A stretch of 64,000 bases of DNA from positions 186,001 through 250,000 of the forward strand of contig JAJAGP010000204.1 of assembly GCA_025084515.1 (NCBI GenBank), given 5' to 3'. This stretch comes from Ancistrus triradiatus. Its lineage: Eukaryota; Chordata; Actinopteri; Siluriformes; Loricariidae. Below are positions 21,667 through 32,266 of this stretch, in pieces; within the stretch, counting starts at the first letter, position 1, and each line of letters starts with the position of its first letter. Position numbers and translations under genes: made by a program. The notes under the pieces were generated by a model. The model saw only the letters and a program-made list of their open reading frames with translations. It did no database searches and was not told where the DNA came from.

Positions 21667-23341
21667 CATGTCACAGCTGACAGCTTAAAGGCCGTTATGT
21701 GCCGAACGTGACCTTTTTGTGTGATTTATTCGCGTGACAGTAAATTAATTTGAGCTCATATATAATGAAGATATCTTCTGTTGCAATTTTTAAAAAATCG
21801 TGTGGGGTACAAAGAGTATAGATTTGAGGCAAAACATCTGAGTCCAAATATTCCACATTTTCACGTCTCTTTTTCACATCGTGTTCAGTCTGTACCAGCT
21901 TTAATGCTACCTGGTTTTCTCTTTGGTGTATCCGGTTATTGAGAAGCTTCAGACACTATTCTTGAGCTGCGATCTTTCAGTCTGAGGTTCAGTCCCTGAT
22001 CCTCAGCCCAGAATGGATGAAAAAAACATGCAACGCACTGCCATGTCATGAATATCACGGTTAGTGGTTTGTTGCAGGTTTGCTGATTTATCTCAGACCT
22101 CACTGCTTGTCAGGCGTCATATCTCACATGAAGCTGGATAAACCATTCCACCACTTTCAGCCCAAAAAACCAAAAACCCCATTTCAATAGCCCATCTCAT
22201 CTATCACTGTGATGGCTGGGCTAAGAGGAGTTTGTGGTGAAAGTACTTAGGCCAGTGTAGCCACACGTTAAATCAGGGTGTACAGGCAGCAGGGATTGTG
22301 CGTGTGTTTACTTTCAATGTTTGATGTTTAGATCGTGGACAGACCCAAATCCAGATTTCTACATAAAAGACATTTGAAGGTGTGCTGTGACAGTGTGGAT
22401 GAGTTCTGGGTGATTTGTGTAAACCAAGATTGATTACGTCAAAATCGGCTTTCGCTTACTGTCAGATTCAATTCGGTTTATTTAATGGATTCAATAAAAG
22501 AAGGCTTTATCTCTTATGTCTCACGCTGGCCAGGGATCAACGGCCCAAAATCCTGGCGATTATGAGGGGAAAAAGGGTCAAAAAGTAGAAGTCCTTCAAC
22601 GTGACATCATTAAATTGATGAATACCCTTAATGAGATCCTTTTATACAAAGAATTGTTGAGTCTAATGTGTGTGGGATTGTTAAATATCAGCCCTGAGGG
22701 GGAGGTCCTGTAAAGAATGACTGTGAGCCTCATTTATTATGGGAAACAAGGCCTTCCTAGCCATAACTCTTCCCCATTGGCCCAAAGACGTGGCTCCCAT
22801 TTTACAGCCCTCAGTACCATTGTCTGAAAGGTCAGAGAAACCTGTTACCATGAGTAAAAAGCCCCAAATCCCTTCTTTATGGGACCTTGCACATTGCTCC
22901 AGCTTGAAGGACTCGTCGTCCCTGGCAACTCCGTCCTATCGATCATTACATTGGAAATGTGCAGCCATGTAGCTGCACTGTGTAGGAATTTCGTGCAGAT
23001 CCGTGTTTTTGCTACGGTAAATCATCTGGTGACGTTGGTTTTGCAGATTCCCATGTCCCATCCCATGTCCTATCGATTCCCAGCACTGAAATGATGTCAA
23101 GATGAGGGATATTTGTGTTTACAGGGAGAAAAATTTGACTTTAGCTCTCGGGTACAGGAAAACTTCATCGGTCCTTATTATACAGTGTTTGGAATTGTGG
23201 ACACTTATCTTAAGCTGCTGAGCATTTTATGGCTTTCCTCCAACTCTCATACTCTTTCAAGGCCATCACTTCAGTGAAACAAAGCTCTCCGGGCCTCCCC
23301 GGCACAATTTGTAGAGGATGATTGAAGATGAATTTACAACC
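21667..23341. other. Unique sequence, no gene seen
   Basis: No transposon, SINE or coding region is recognised in 1.7 kb. Open frames of 60-77 codons here show no domain. Confidence 0.5.
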
Positions 23342-23343
23342 TA

Positions 23344-23623
23344 CACTTACCTATCACTTTATTAGGTACACCATTGTCCATTTTATCAGTTCCACTTACC
23401 ATAAAGGAGCACTCTGTAGTTCTACAATTACAGACTGTAGTCCAAATTTTTCTCTACATACTTTATTCTCTAATGGCCAGACCCCCACAGGACCACGTGC
23501 TATTTGGGTGGTGGATCATTCTCATTCTTCTGAGGAATGTTGAATCTGTGCCATGGAGAAATAATTCAGTCCTGAAAAAACAGGGGACTAGCAAGGTGTA
23601 CCTAATAAAGTGGCCAGTGAGTG
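23344..23623. mobile_element. TA-flanked MITE, ACTTTATTAGGTACACC ends
   Basis: The left end contains CACTTTATTAGGTACACC and the right end reads GGTGTACCTAATAAAGTGGC, giving inverted termini of about 29 bp with a few mismatches. TA lies on both sides (23342-23343 and 23624-23625). It is 280 bp, non-coding, and carries a fish repeat terminus I have seen in many genomes. The superfamily is unclear. Confidence 0.75.
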
Positions 23624-23867
23624 TATGTTTGTAGTGATATCAGATTTGTATAGTGTATGCCAGTGCTTAGTGCTTTGTAACAGACCATGAGTAAAGGCAG
23701 TGGAAGGCTTCATCCTTGACACTCATTGCCATTAAAGCACTGGCTGAGCAGATGGGAAAATGATCAAATGGTAGCCAAGCCGAGGTGATCGGTTACTTTA
23801 GATGTTACATTTTCCTCTTTTTAACATTATGGATCAATGCTTAGGATGTTCATACTCCTACATACAG

Positions 23868-23953
23868 TTAAGCGTCGCTTAAAGACCATCCACTCGACCT
23901 CCACTTGCTTTAATGACTAAGGCCTTCACGATTGTAACAAATTATAATAGAAA
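23868..23953 (+). repeat. Left end of R4-type repeat
   Basis: AGTTAAGCGTCGCTTAAAGACC resembles pogo/Tigger-type termini (…GCGTCGCTTAACGAC). It is followed by GATTGTAACAAATTATAATAG, a block that recurs at 32930-32955. It is separated from the R4 body at 24166 by an L2-like tail insertion. Confidence 0.45.
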
Positions 23954-24140
23954 CAGTCAAGTCAAGACAGATTTATTTCTGAAGACACTGTCTCAAAGCA
24001 TCTTTACAATTTTAGATGATCTTCTAATTTATAAGGCCAATCCCAAATTGAGCAAGCCTAGGATGACAGCAGCAAGGAAAACTCCCTAAATGTTATATGG
24101 AAGAATTCTTGGGAGGACCAAGACTCAAAAAAGGGATCTT
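23954..24140 (-). repeat. L2-like tail repeat (copy 6)
   Basis: Reversed tail CAGTCAAGTCAAGACAGATT, then CTCAAAGCATCTTTACAATT, GAGCAAGCCTAGGATGACAG, CTTGGGAGGACCAAGACTC and an end at AAAAAAGGGA. Its insertion splits an R4-type repeat. Confidence 0.8.
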
Positions 24141-24165
24141 CTGGCTGTAACCAGCTGTAACCACC

Positions 24166-24514
24166 TGTTCTGGAAATTCAATGTTTTTTCAAGTAGACTC
24201 ATTCCCTCTTGGTTGTGTGCAGCCAGTGAGGTTTATTTATGTATATACAGTGTGTGTGATTGTTAATATGGACTTGTAACTCAAGAACCTCGGTGTTGAG
24301 TATTTTCTGGACTGAGTGTTGTGTAGAAGCTTCCACTCGTGGTTTTGTGGTTTAGATCTCTAACACATTTACATATCGTTTGCATGCAGTTGTCTTGTGA
24401 AAATACTTTATATTTCCATTACAGCATGTTACTGTGGTAATGTCCGTTCAGCGTCCATTTTGGGCAACGACCTGTTTCACAGAAGGTAATGCTGTCATTA
24501 AATGGGGCATACCT
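24166..24514 (+). repeat. Dispersed repeat R4, long copy
   Basis: Begins CCTGTTCTGGAAATTC and contains GACTCATTCCCTCTTGGTTG, TGTGCAGCCAGTGAGG, ACTTGTAACTCAAGAACC and GCAACGACCTGTTTCACAG. It ends near GGGGCATACCTGTA, which is similar in reverse complement to the left end at 23868. This suggests a non-autonomous pogo/Tigger-like element about 640 bp long, including the L2-like insert. Confidence 0.6.
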
Positions 24515-24627
24515 GTATTTCTGTACTATAGCAGCTATATGAATTCTGTGAAAGCTTAGCAGATATGTTACTTAATACATTTCATCTCATTCCCTACACC
24601 TTAAATCACAGCAGAAGTCTCGATGAT

Positions 24628-24939
24628 CTATTCGGTCAGTAGCACTGGCAGCGTGCCCCATTCGACGCCAACAGGTGTCTGACTCTGTGCACCCGCAATG
24701 CAACTCTGCCATTCTTTCTGCCCATGTTGACATTGTGAGTCATGGCCTGGGCCGGAAGGAAATGACACCGCAGGCAGCTGTGCAGACGTACCGCCATCGC
24801 TAGGACCCGACCCAGTGACCCACACTTCCCATATCCCTGAGCCTTCCCAGGCTAGGGTGGGCATCGGAGCCGCCTTACAGCACATGCCACTGTAAAAACA
24901 AACCAGATATCTCCCAGTCTTAGACATGGATGGCTTCAT
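24628..24939 (-). other. GC-rich minus-strand ORF, possible single exon
   Basis: A 103-codon frame runs on the minus strand through a block clearly GC-richer than its surroundings. On that strand GGTTTGTTTTTACAG at 24904-24890 is a good splice acceptor (pyrimidine run plus CAG). The bases after it stay open for 87 codons to a TAG at 24630-24628. The peptide is rich in G, P, S and Q (GSGPSDGGTSAQLPAVSFPS) with no domain I recognise. It could be a terminal exon, a fragment of an unknown repeat or chance. I do not assign a function. Confidence 0.22.
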
Positions 24940-25619
24940 TGTTTGTCCTTGCCATATGAATCAAACATGACGGAGACAGGATGGTAGTCTTTAGGAAGAG
25001 CTTCCTAAATGACGAATCACGGCTATGAAAGTGTGTCATCTCGCTGTTTTATCATTTTCCGATCACTTTCGCTCGCTGACTGCATTTCCCAGCCTCGCAC
25101 CGCATGCAGGACGCTGTTCCTCCTCCAGTGGAAAGAGCGCTGATTCACAATGTTATCATTACTCGCTGAAGGCTTCTTCCCCTTAGCAGAGAGGGTGGCG
25201 GAGGTTTCTAATTCAGGACAGAGTCAACACTTGGCACGTTCTCATGACTACAGGCTTGACCCAGCTGGACAGGGAAGGTGTCTCATCAGAGGATCTTGGG
25301 TGTGGAAGTGCATGAACGTGTCGTGCTTTAGAAACAGCCGCACAGGCCCAGCCCGGTTATCCTGGGAACAGGACTGTCCACTGGGTTCCCGAGGCTGGTG
25401 GGCAATAATGACCAGTGTCCTGCCCACATCATCCTGAATCAAATGAATGACACATAACGGAAAGTATGCATGATCCAGTATTACAGGCCCTAATTTTAAG
25501 ATCATAGCACAAACATAAAATGAGGTGTAAGTTCATGGTTATCCTGGCACACAGCAGCTGGGTTATTAGAAAGACAACACTGTCAACAGATGGTTAGAGA
25601 GAGGATATCCAAACAATTC
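24940..25619. other. Unique sequence, no gene seen
   Basis: Opposed open frames around 25150-25505 lie on both strands and have no recognisable domain. Confidence 0.5.
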
Positions 25620-26000
25620 AGTTCCATTCATGCACTGAAATTCCTCCAGATTCCTTGAATCATGACTGTGGAGGGAGAAATATGTAAATTCCTTCCAGTC
25701 TGTCTTTGAGGGACGTTGTTTTAAAACATTTCAATATCTTTCTCACACATTTGTTGATAAACTGGAGATCCTCTGCCCATCTTTGCTCCTCAAAGACTCA
25801 GCCTTGCGGATACTGCTTTTGTACCAAATCGTGATTATAGTGACCTGTTTGAAACCCATTGATTTTTATCTTGTTACTAGCCCTAAATTGCCCCAACTTT
25901 TTTTGGAATGTGTTGCAGAAAAAACCTGAGATGTCTTACGGTTAGGGTTCATACTGTCTGCAATGAAATAAAAGTTAAAGGAAATGAAAGGAAGACTGTG
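25620..26000 (-). mobile_element. Partial copy of the ACAACCCC-type long-TIR element
   Basis: Matches 52750-53110 block by block: TATGTAAATTCCTTCCAGTC, CACATTTGTTGATAAACTGG, CATCTTTGCTCCTCAAAGAC, CTGCTTTTGTACCAAATC, ACTAGCCCTAAATTGC, TTTGGAATGTGTTGCAG and TCATACTGTCTGCAAT. Only this half of the element is present, without the distal terminus. Confidence 0.75.
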
Positions 26001-27379
26001 GTGTGTTGTTTTCTTTGTTTGTTTTTGTTTTCTGATTTGGGGATGTGAATTTGTTGAAACGTGAAACCACTTCCATTAAAGGACCATTTTTCTATGAAAC
26101 AAAGATTTCCAGATGCTTCCATGTAACCAAGCGACCATATCCCAGGCTGTTGAGCGCATTGAGAAAAGCTAAACTCCTCCGAAATAATTCATTGCTACAC
26201 AAGTATGAGCTGTTAGTATCAGGGTGAGAGGGATGTCAGTGAGAAGGTGAGCAAATCCAAAACTCCTAAACACGTTCTGTCCCTGCAGGAACTTAGTCCA
26301 GAAGTGAGAGCCATGAGCGAGCAATAAACTAGACTAGCCAGCTGCTAGAGTGGCAACGCTGGAACAATCTGTCCAGCTTGTCGTGTTTTTTGGAAAGGAA
26401 CTTTGGAAAAGCGTAAGCACTCACACTTGCATAATAAAGTCTAAATGTTTTGGCAAATCGCTACGTATATTAGCGTGGAGCGCTAACCATGAGTGTTGTT
26501 CACATGACCGTCTGTTATGGTTTCTGTGAATATATTTATAAAAAAGCACTGAATGTGCGGACCTGAATTGCATAAGACACACTTGACTTCTGTTGAGTGA
26601 TTGTCTTTTATTCCGGCCAACAACCTGATATATAGAGTTTTAATAAACCTCAATCACTCAGCGCGAGCAAACGCTGAGAAACGCTGCTCACGAACTTGGC
26701 CTGCACCGTGCCTGCAGTTAATGTCATGCAGATGACAGCTCGAAATTGTTATGAACTGACCGATTGTCCAGCGCTCTCAGGAAGTCAAAATAGCGCAAAA
26801 AAAACCCCCTACACACACATGGACGTTTTCAAGCGGCGAGAGTATGGATGGCAGAACCTTGGGTACCATTTCAGAGTGTGAATATTTAGGTTGGCATATA
26901 GAAGCCCCCAGCGTGACCAGCGTGGGCAGCAGCCTCGAGCCAAGTCAACCTCAGATCAAAACACTCAGACTGCCAAGGACTGCACTTTTTAATACTTATA
27001 TAGCAAGCTGCGGAACGTAACTGGGGGGGGGGGCAGCAGACTGATTATACTAACATGTTCTCTCGAGTCTTTAAGCTGGACAAAATCGAAGGGCGTCTCA
27101 CATTTAACATCAGTTTTCTTTAACAGAATTTCGTACTTTCAAGGGTTTCATGTCATAATCCACAAATATGAAGTGCAGTTAGGAAAAAAAATTTCCAGCA
27201 TTCTCCAACTACATACACTTCCACTAACATTGGCTATTCCCTCTATCGGTCGTCATCTTTTCCTGTTAATTCTTACAAGTTAGTGGATGGGCTATCTTAA
27301 CTTCTAAACCTTAAAAACTTCCAGTTTAATGCTGCCACGGTAGTTCCTTCACTGCTTGAAACAGTTTTTCAGTCAATAA
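26001..27379. other. Unique sequence, no gene seen
   Basis: A run of nine G lies at about 27026-27034. No repeat family or gene is recognised. Confidence 0.5.
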
Positions 27380-27878
27380 TCAAAGTGCAAAAGTCTTAGG
27401 CCACCATTAGACTAGATATGCTATTGTTTTCGCAATGCTATAAAGACCACATAACTATTTCTCAGTCTCTTTATTAGAACACAGCCAGAAAATACAGGGA
27501 ATTTGTATGCAGTATTAAAAAGCAGCTTCTATGCTACAGTGTGACCTCACCTTACACTTGAGCAATAGCAGCGTCTGGCAGCTTCATCGGGATGCCTAGT
27601 TGACCCTTTTACAGTCAGAAGAAGCTTGATCAGGATGCTTTTTTGGAAGGGTAGCAGCCTAGACAGCACTTTGTCAGAAGGGAAACAGGGTGAAAAGGTT
27701 AAGATATGCTAAAGCTGACAAAGACTGGACTGAAGATCAGTAGAAAAGAGGAATATGGAGCGACAAATCCAAGTCTGAATTTTGTGGGTCCAGTCGTCAA
27801 CGATGTGTTATATATGGTCATTACACCATTGCTAAGACCACAAATCCTATAGTGGCCTAAGACTTTTGCACAGTACTG
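27380..27878. mobile_element. CAGTACTGT-type MITE (copy 1, longest)
   Basis: The right terminus ends ACTTTTGCACAGTACTG followed by TA (27879-27880). The left terminus is decayed but keeps GTGCAAAAGTCTTAGGCCACC. Inverted subterminal blocks include CTATTGTTTT..GCAATG and ATGGTCATTACACCATTGCT. It is about 500 bp and non-coding. The TA target and terminus suggest a deletion derivative of a Tc1/mariner-like transposon. Two relatives lie at 55167 and 60677. Confidence 0.7.
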
Positions 27879-27880
27879 TA

Positions 27881-28571
27881 TATTCATTAATAAAACAAAT
27901 TGCCAAACATGCAATTTCTCTTGGAATCCTTGAAGATATGTATTTATTATCTGCTCATTAGAGGCACTTTGCCAAGTCAACACAATGGTGCTGTTTCAAG
28001 CGGAGCCAGTTATTGTATACTTATTTTTGAGCATTTACTCTTCTTATGCACACTATAATGATTATATACGTTATTGTCTGTATTTGTTAGTCGCATTTTA
28101 TTTTGAGTTTACTGCCTCAGAGGAAGCTGGGAGGCTGCAGTGATCGAACAGGGGAAAGGTTTCCAGCGAACGGCATGAAGTGGCTTCTTTTCAGTGACAG
28201 TCGGGAGACCTTGTTGAGCCACCATCTCGTTACTCAAGAGCAGCAAAGCTGTGTAAACATTACCTATATATATATATATATAGTATATATGAATCAAAAG
28301 TTGCATGACACCCATTTGGAATTTATTAGTCTCCCATTGTAACCTATGTTTAAATTATTACAGCCAAACCCAGAAATTTGGCTCTGGCATGCTACTGTAT
28401 TCAAGGCCAGTTAACCTCTGGAGAATGAATCATCAGCTTTTACAGAGTGGTAGAGTTGCTTATGGAAAATGTATGAATGTGTCACTCTTCGGAGGAATAC
28501 AAAGGAATATAAAGAATATAAATATAAGAATAAAAAACATTTAATCCAAAGGAAAGGGCAGTGAGTTCGCT
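27881..28571. other. Unique sequence with (TA)n
   Basis: (TA)n lies at about 28265-28290. No repeat family or gene is recognised in the rest. Confidence 0.5.
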
Positions 28572-29102
28572 CTTTACATTTACATTTATGTCATTTAGCA
28601 TGGTGGTTTCCAATCTTTTTCTTTTTAGCCCCCTACGGGTATCTACGAAAAGCTGCGCCCCCACCCCACACACACACAGACCAAAAGAATAAAGTGATTC
28701 ACTCCAAGCCTTTAGTAGCAAAGATTTACATAAATGATAGCTCCTTTACAATGTAGCCTACTTTTTTGAGTGAAAACATCTTTTTAAATATGTTTTCTAC
28801 TAAGTGTGGTGTTTTCATTTTATTTAACATGCGCAAATTGTATTCCGATGAACTCAGAGCACCTCAGAGCAAACAAAGTGTCTGTGATGTTTGGCACCCT
28901 CCTGAGGAGGACACAGATATCAGACTGGGAGACATGGATTTGGCAGACGCCCTTATCCAGAGCAACTTACGGATGATATAATCCAACAATTCAAGCAATT
29001 ATGGGTTAAGGGCCTTACTCAAGGACCCAACAGTTGCAGCTTGGCAGAGGTGGGGTTTGAACCAGATCCAGTCCAGTACTTTAACCGCTAAGCCACCATG
29101 TC
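28572..29102 (-). repeat. tRNA-derived SINE, split by a hAT element
   Basis: The tail (TTTACATTTACATTTATGTC) ends in ATTTAGCA at 28593-28600 and the SINE resumes at 28938 with ATTTGGCAGACGCCC. It continues through AACAGTTGCAGCTTGGCAGA and the B box to the head ending TTAACCGCTAAGCCACCATG. It is full length apart from the insertion. Confidence 0.85.
28601..28937. mobile_element. hAT-like element inside a SINE tail
   Basis: The left end TGGTGGTTTCCAATCTTTTT and the right end GACTGGGAGACATGG form degenerate CAGTGGTTCCCAACC-type inverted termini. The flanks ATTTAGCA (28593-28600) and ATTTGGCA (28938-28945) are an 8-bp target duplication with one mismatch. The interior aligns with the reverse complement of the element at 12893-14818. 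It is 337 bp and non-coding. Confidence 0.8.
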
Positions 29103-29310
29103 AAGGAGGTTGGGTCCCTTTTTGAGTCTTGGTCCTCCCAAGGTTTCTTCCTAGAACTAGGGAGTTTTTCCTTGCCACTGTCGCCCTAGGCTTGCTCAAT
29201 TTGAGATTGGACGTAGTTATTAGGAGATAATCTAAACCTGTAAAGTTGCTTTGAGACAATGCTCCATTGTAAAAAGCGCTATATAAATAAATCTGACTTG
29301 ACTTGACTTG
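29103..29310 (+). repeat. L2-like tail repeat (copy 7)
   Basis: A well-preserved copy from AAGGAGGTTGGGTCCC through TTTTTCCTTGCCACTGTC, GCTTTGAGACAATGCTCC and AAGCGCTATATAAATAAATC to a (ACTTG)n tail. It directly abuts the SINE at 28572-29102. Confidence 0.85.
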
Positions 29311-29569
29311 ACCATGTCCTACAGTCTAAATTATTTCACAGGAAGAAAATGTTGTGTAGATACACCATCACCCTGTTTTTATTAGCTATTAGGTATACAG
29401 CTTACAAAAAAGTGCAATCTCCATAGACAAACATCGGCACTGTTTCAACTTGAAACATCTAAGAGCAACAATCAACACAAAATGTCTGTTTGAAGCGTCA
29501 TGGATTATAACAGAACAGCCACACACACGCAGAACATCACCATGCTTCGACCGAAGTCATGTAAAGCAC

Positions 29570-30475
29570 ACCTCTGGAGTGATGACTCATGCTTCATCTG
29601 GCAGCCTGACAGAAGAATCTTGGTTTGGCGAATGCCTGGTTAATACTGCTGTCACTGATGGATAATGCTGTCAGGTTTGGTGGAGGAGGAATGAGGTTCT
29701 GGGGCTATTTGTGATTATTTGGGCTGGTTATTGCTACAACACGCAATGCGATTCTTGAGAAACGCCCTCTAACTACGTGCCATTGACGGGAAACAGTCTG
29801 CTCCTGTTTCAGCATGATCAAGCCCTAAACAAATCCATAAAGACACTGTTTGCTGAATGTTTGCTGAACAAGTGCTCATCCTGACCACCACCTCATCCTA
29901 CAGTTTTGAGATCAACTGGAATGTAGACTGTGAGACTTGTCACTAGTGGTCGACCAATATGGGTTTTTTAAATGCCAATGGCGATATTTAGAGAGCAGGG
30001 CGACCGATGGCTGATACATAATGCTGATATCACATTTTTTTGCAACTTTTTTGCAACAAAATTGATGAACTTCAGTGAACTAATTTAACCTATAAATACA
30101 CTGTTTGCATGCTGTCTTTTTTAGAAATAAAAAATAAATACAAACTTAAAAGATTTATTACACTTACAAAAACATCGTCAGCAGATAACAGCATCCTCTT
30201 GTTTCTGGGGAAAAAAGCAAAAAGGTGTAAATACGTACAAAAAATAGTGCACATAGCAGCAGGATCTTTTTTGTTTTTAATCCCAGTGCCAGTTAAGAGC
30301 AACAAGTTGTAATGCAGGATATAGTTTCTCTGCATTTTCTCCACTATTTATGAATGTTGGCCTCCTGTGCGCAAATATCGGCCGTTGCCGATTATCTCAA
30401 AATGGGTTGAATCACACTCTTTTTACTTGTCACCCAACACGACAGAATGTAACCTAGTGGAAAGCTTTTCCCCGC
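29570..30475 (+). pseudogene. Salmonid-type Tc1 transposase remnant
   Basis: Codon-sized blocks corresponding to the catalytic core can be read across several frames: LWSDD.CFIWQ..RRI.VWRMP, then FGGGG and FQHD(Q), with the later block resuming past the insertion. Stops and frameshifts are everywhere. The first catalytic aspartate falls in a GTGATGACTC context at about 29579-29588 and the second in CAGCATGATCAAGC at about 29811-29824. No functional product is possible. Confidence 0.65.
29942..30412. mobile_element. Insertion with CTAGTGGTCGACC end inside the Tc1 element
   Basis: The left end CTAGTGGTCGACCAATATGG resembles a hAT-type MITE terminus common in fish. Near the right end AATATCGGCCGTTGCCGATT is recognisable, but the terminal inverted repeat itself is gone, so the right boundary is set where Tc1 sequence resumes. 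Two antiparallel AT-rich frames inside are low-complexity. Confidence 0.55.
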
Positions 30476-30541
30476 AGGGCAAGCACATACAAGTATGAAT
30501 GCGATGTTTGGTTGTCCACATACTTTTGGTAATTCCGTGTA

Positions 30542-32085
30542 TGATTAATGGCTTCACGTGTCTGAAAAGAGGCTAAAAAAATGTTGCTCCCATCTGTTGA
30601 TCTAAATGCGTGCCTGTGTGTGGGTCGGTGTTATTACAGGATTATCACCAGTGCTTTTATTACATTTTTGTTATGTTTTGAATCCTGCGAGAAGACGTCG
30701 TAATTGGAACCCAGACTGTGGCTGTCTTCGTTTCATGCTAACAAGCCAAGAGTTAACCTCACGTTCGAGCTCCAGCACTGAGACTTGTGTCTGGGCCCCA
30801 AATTAGCACTTAGCTACTGCGTGGATCCATCTCTTTCCATAAACAGCGAGGAGAAAATCCCAGGCGCTGCAAGCTTAGAAGTAGCTCTGTTATCGCTCAG
30901 CATTATCACTGCATCACGCCGCTGTGTGCCATGGTATGTCAGTTTAATTTATTTCACTGCTGGGCTCAGTCCAGTGGTGTCAGACGTCATACATTGCCAG
31001 TTTACTTTGGATTAGGTCCACGGGTTCAGCTGCTGAAGATCATTCGTACTGTATTAAAAACGAAGTCGAAACGTAAAGAGGGTTCACTGCACATCCAGTG
31101 AGATTTTTGCAAGCCTCCCTGTGAGTATAAACTCATTTATATGACTATAAATGCAAAGTCTGATTGAGCTCTGGGTTCGTTGTTGATATTAAACTCTTCA
31201 TTAAACCCCTCTGTTAAATCCAACGTGAAATAAGGCAGACGCTAGAAGATAATAAACATCTAATTAAATTAGGAAGGTCCAGAGGTCTGGCCAACTGCAA
31301 CCTCTGCTTATTAGCTCCCATTGCGCCAAGTTTCAGGTTTCCTGAGCTCGCTACATTTTTGCAAGAGCAGTTTATTTTGCCGCTTAATTGTTTAATTTAC
31401 GGCTTTGACTCGATCCCAAATCTGACGGCGCTGCACGGAGCAGAAACGGACGTTCAGCCTAGAACCGAAATCACAAGTCAAACACAATTTGTCACAGCTC
31501 AGATTTGCGGTATTCGCTGCAGTCATGGAATAAGACTGGAGCGGTGCTAAAGAGACCCGGCCGCAAGGTTTCAGGTTCTGGATGTTCGCGTTTCAAGCGC
31601 AAAACAAATGAAGTGTCAAAAGGCGGCAGGCTGTAATATCCAATCATCTATAATTGCACTCTTGAGTAAACTGGGTTGGAGGTTATAATTAAAGGATAAT
31701 GTGACATAAAACAGGGATTTAGAGTACCTTTTTAATTCTAGGCGGATCCATTATTTTACAGAACAAACGGATTCTATACATCACCCGACTTGGCTGGCTT
31801 GAAGAGCCAAAACACCGTGAGCTTACAGAAGATCCTCTAAATATTGGAGCAAATTATAAATGACTTTATGGGTTATTGGAATTGCTGGGATAAAACTTGA
31901 ACAATTGAAAGCTAGTTATGGCTGTACCTGTGTTTTTATATGCATTTTTATGGATTATAGGCATACCAGAACAGATACCGACAACGGCACAGATTAGGCA
32001 GGCAGTAAATCAAACTTTGTAGCTCACTAATGTAGAGTGTAATTCAGCAACCTTCTCACATTCAATGACCGAGAACTTAGAATCT
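30542..32085. other. Repeat-free unique island, possible conserved non-coding DNA
   Basis: No repeat is recognised in 1.5 kb. 31230-31760 has several TAATTA-type homeodomain-like sites (for example around 31261-31275, 31687-31693 and 31731-31737). This is compatible with a developmental enhancer but unproven. Confidence 0.35.
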
Positions 32086-32266
32086 ATATTTACATTTACA
32101 TTTACAGCATTTAGCAGACGCCCTTATCCAGAGCGACTCACAATTGGTACAATCTTACAATCCAAGCAATTGTGGGTTAAGGGTCTTGCTCAAGGACCCA
32201 ACAGTGGCAGCTTGGCAGAGGTGGGATTTGAACCCTGGACCTTCTCTTAACCACTAGGCTACCATC
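32086..32266 (-). repeat. tRNA-derived SINE, small internal deletion
   Basis: Tail TTTACATTTACAGCATTTAG, then CAGACGCCCTTATCCAGAGC, the body AACAGTGGCAGCTTGGCAGA, B box GGATTTGAACC and the head end TTAACCACTAGGCTACCAT. Bases between the B box and the head end are deleted. Confidence 0.87.

Larger units (their letters stand above)
29415..30541 (+). mobile_element. Old salmonid-type Tc1 element, split by another insertion
   Basis: Interior blocks match the third Tc1 type known from salmonids and other fishes: CTCCATAGACAAACATCGGC, CTCTGGAGTGATGACTCATG, TTGGTTTGGCGAATGCC and TGTTTCAGCATGATCAAGCC. The distal part is at 30413-30541, with CTAGTGGAAAGCTTTTCC and then TCCACATACTTTTGGTAAT at the end. 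The left terminus is not recognisable. The central part is displaced by sequence starting at 29942. Confidence 0.75.
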
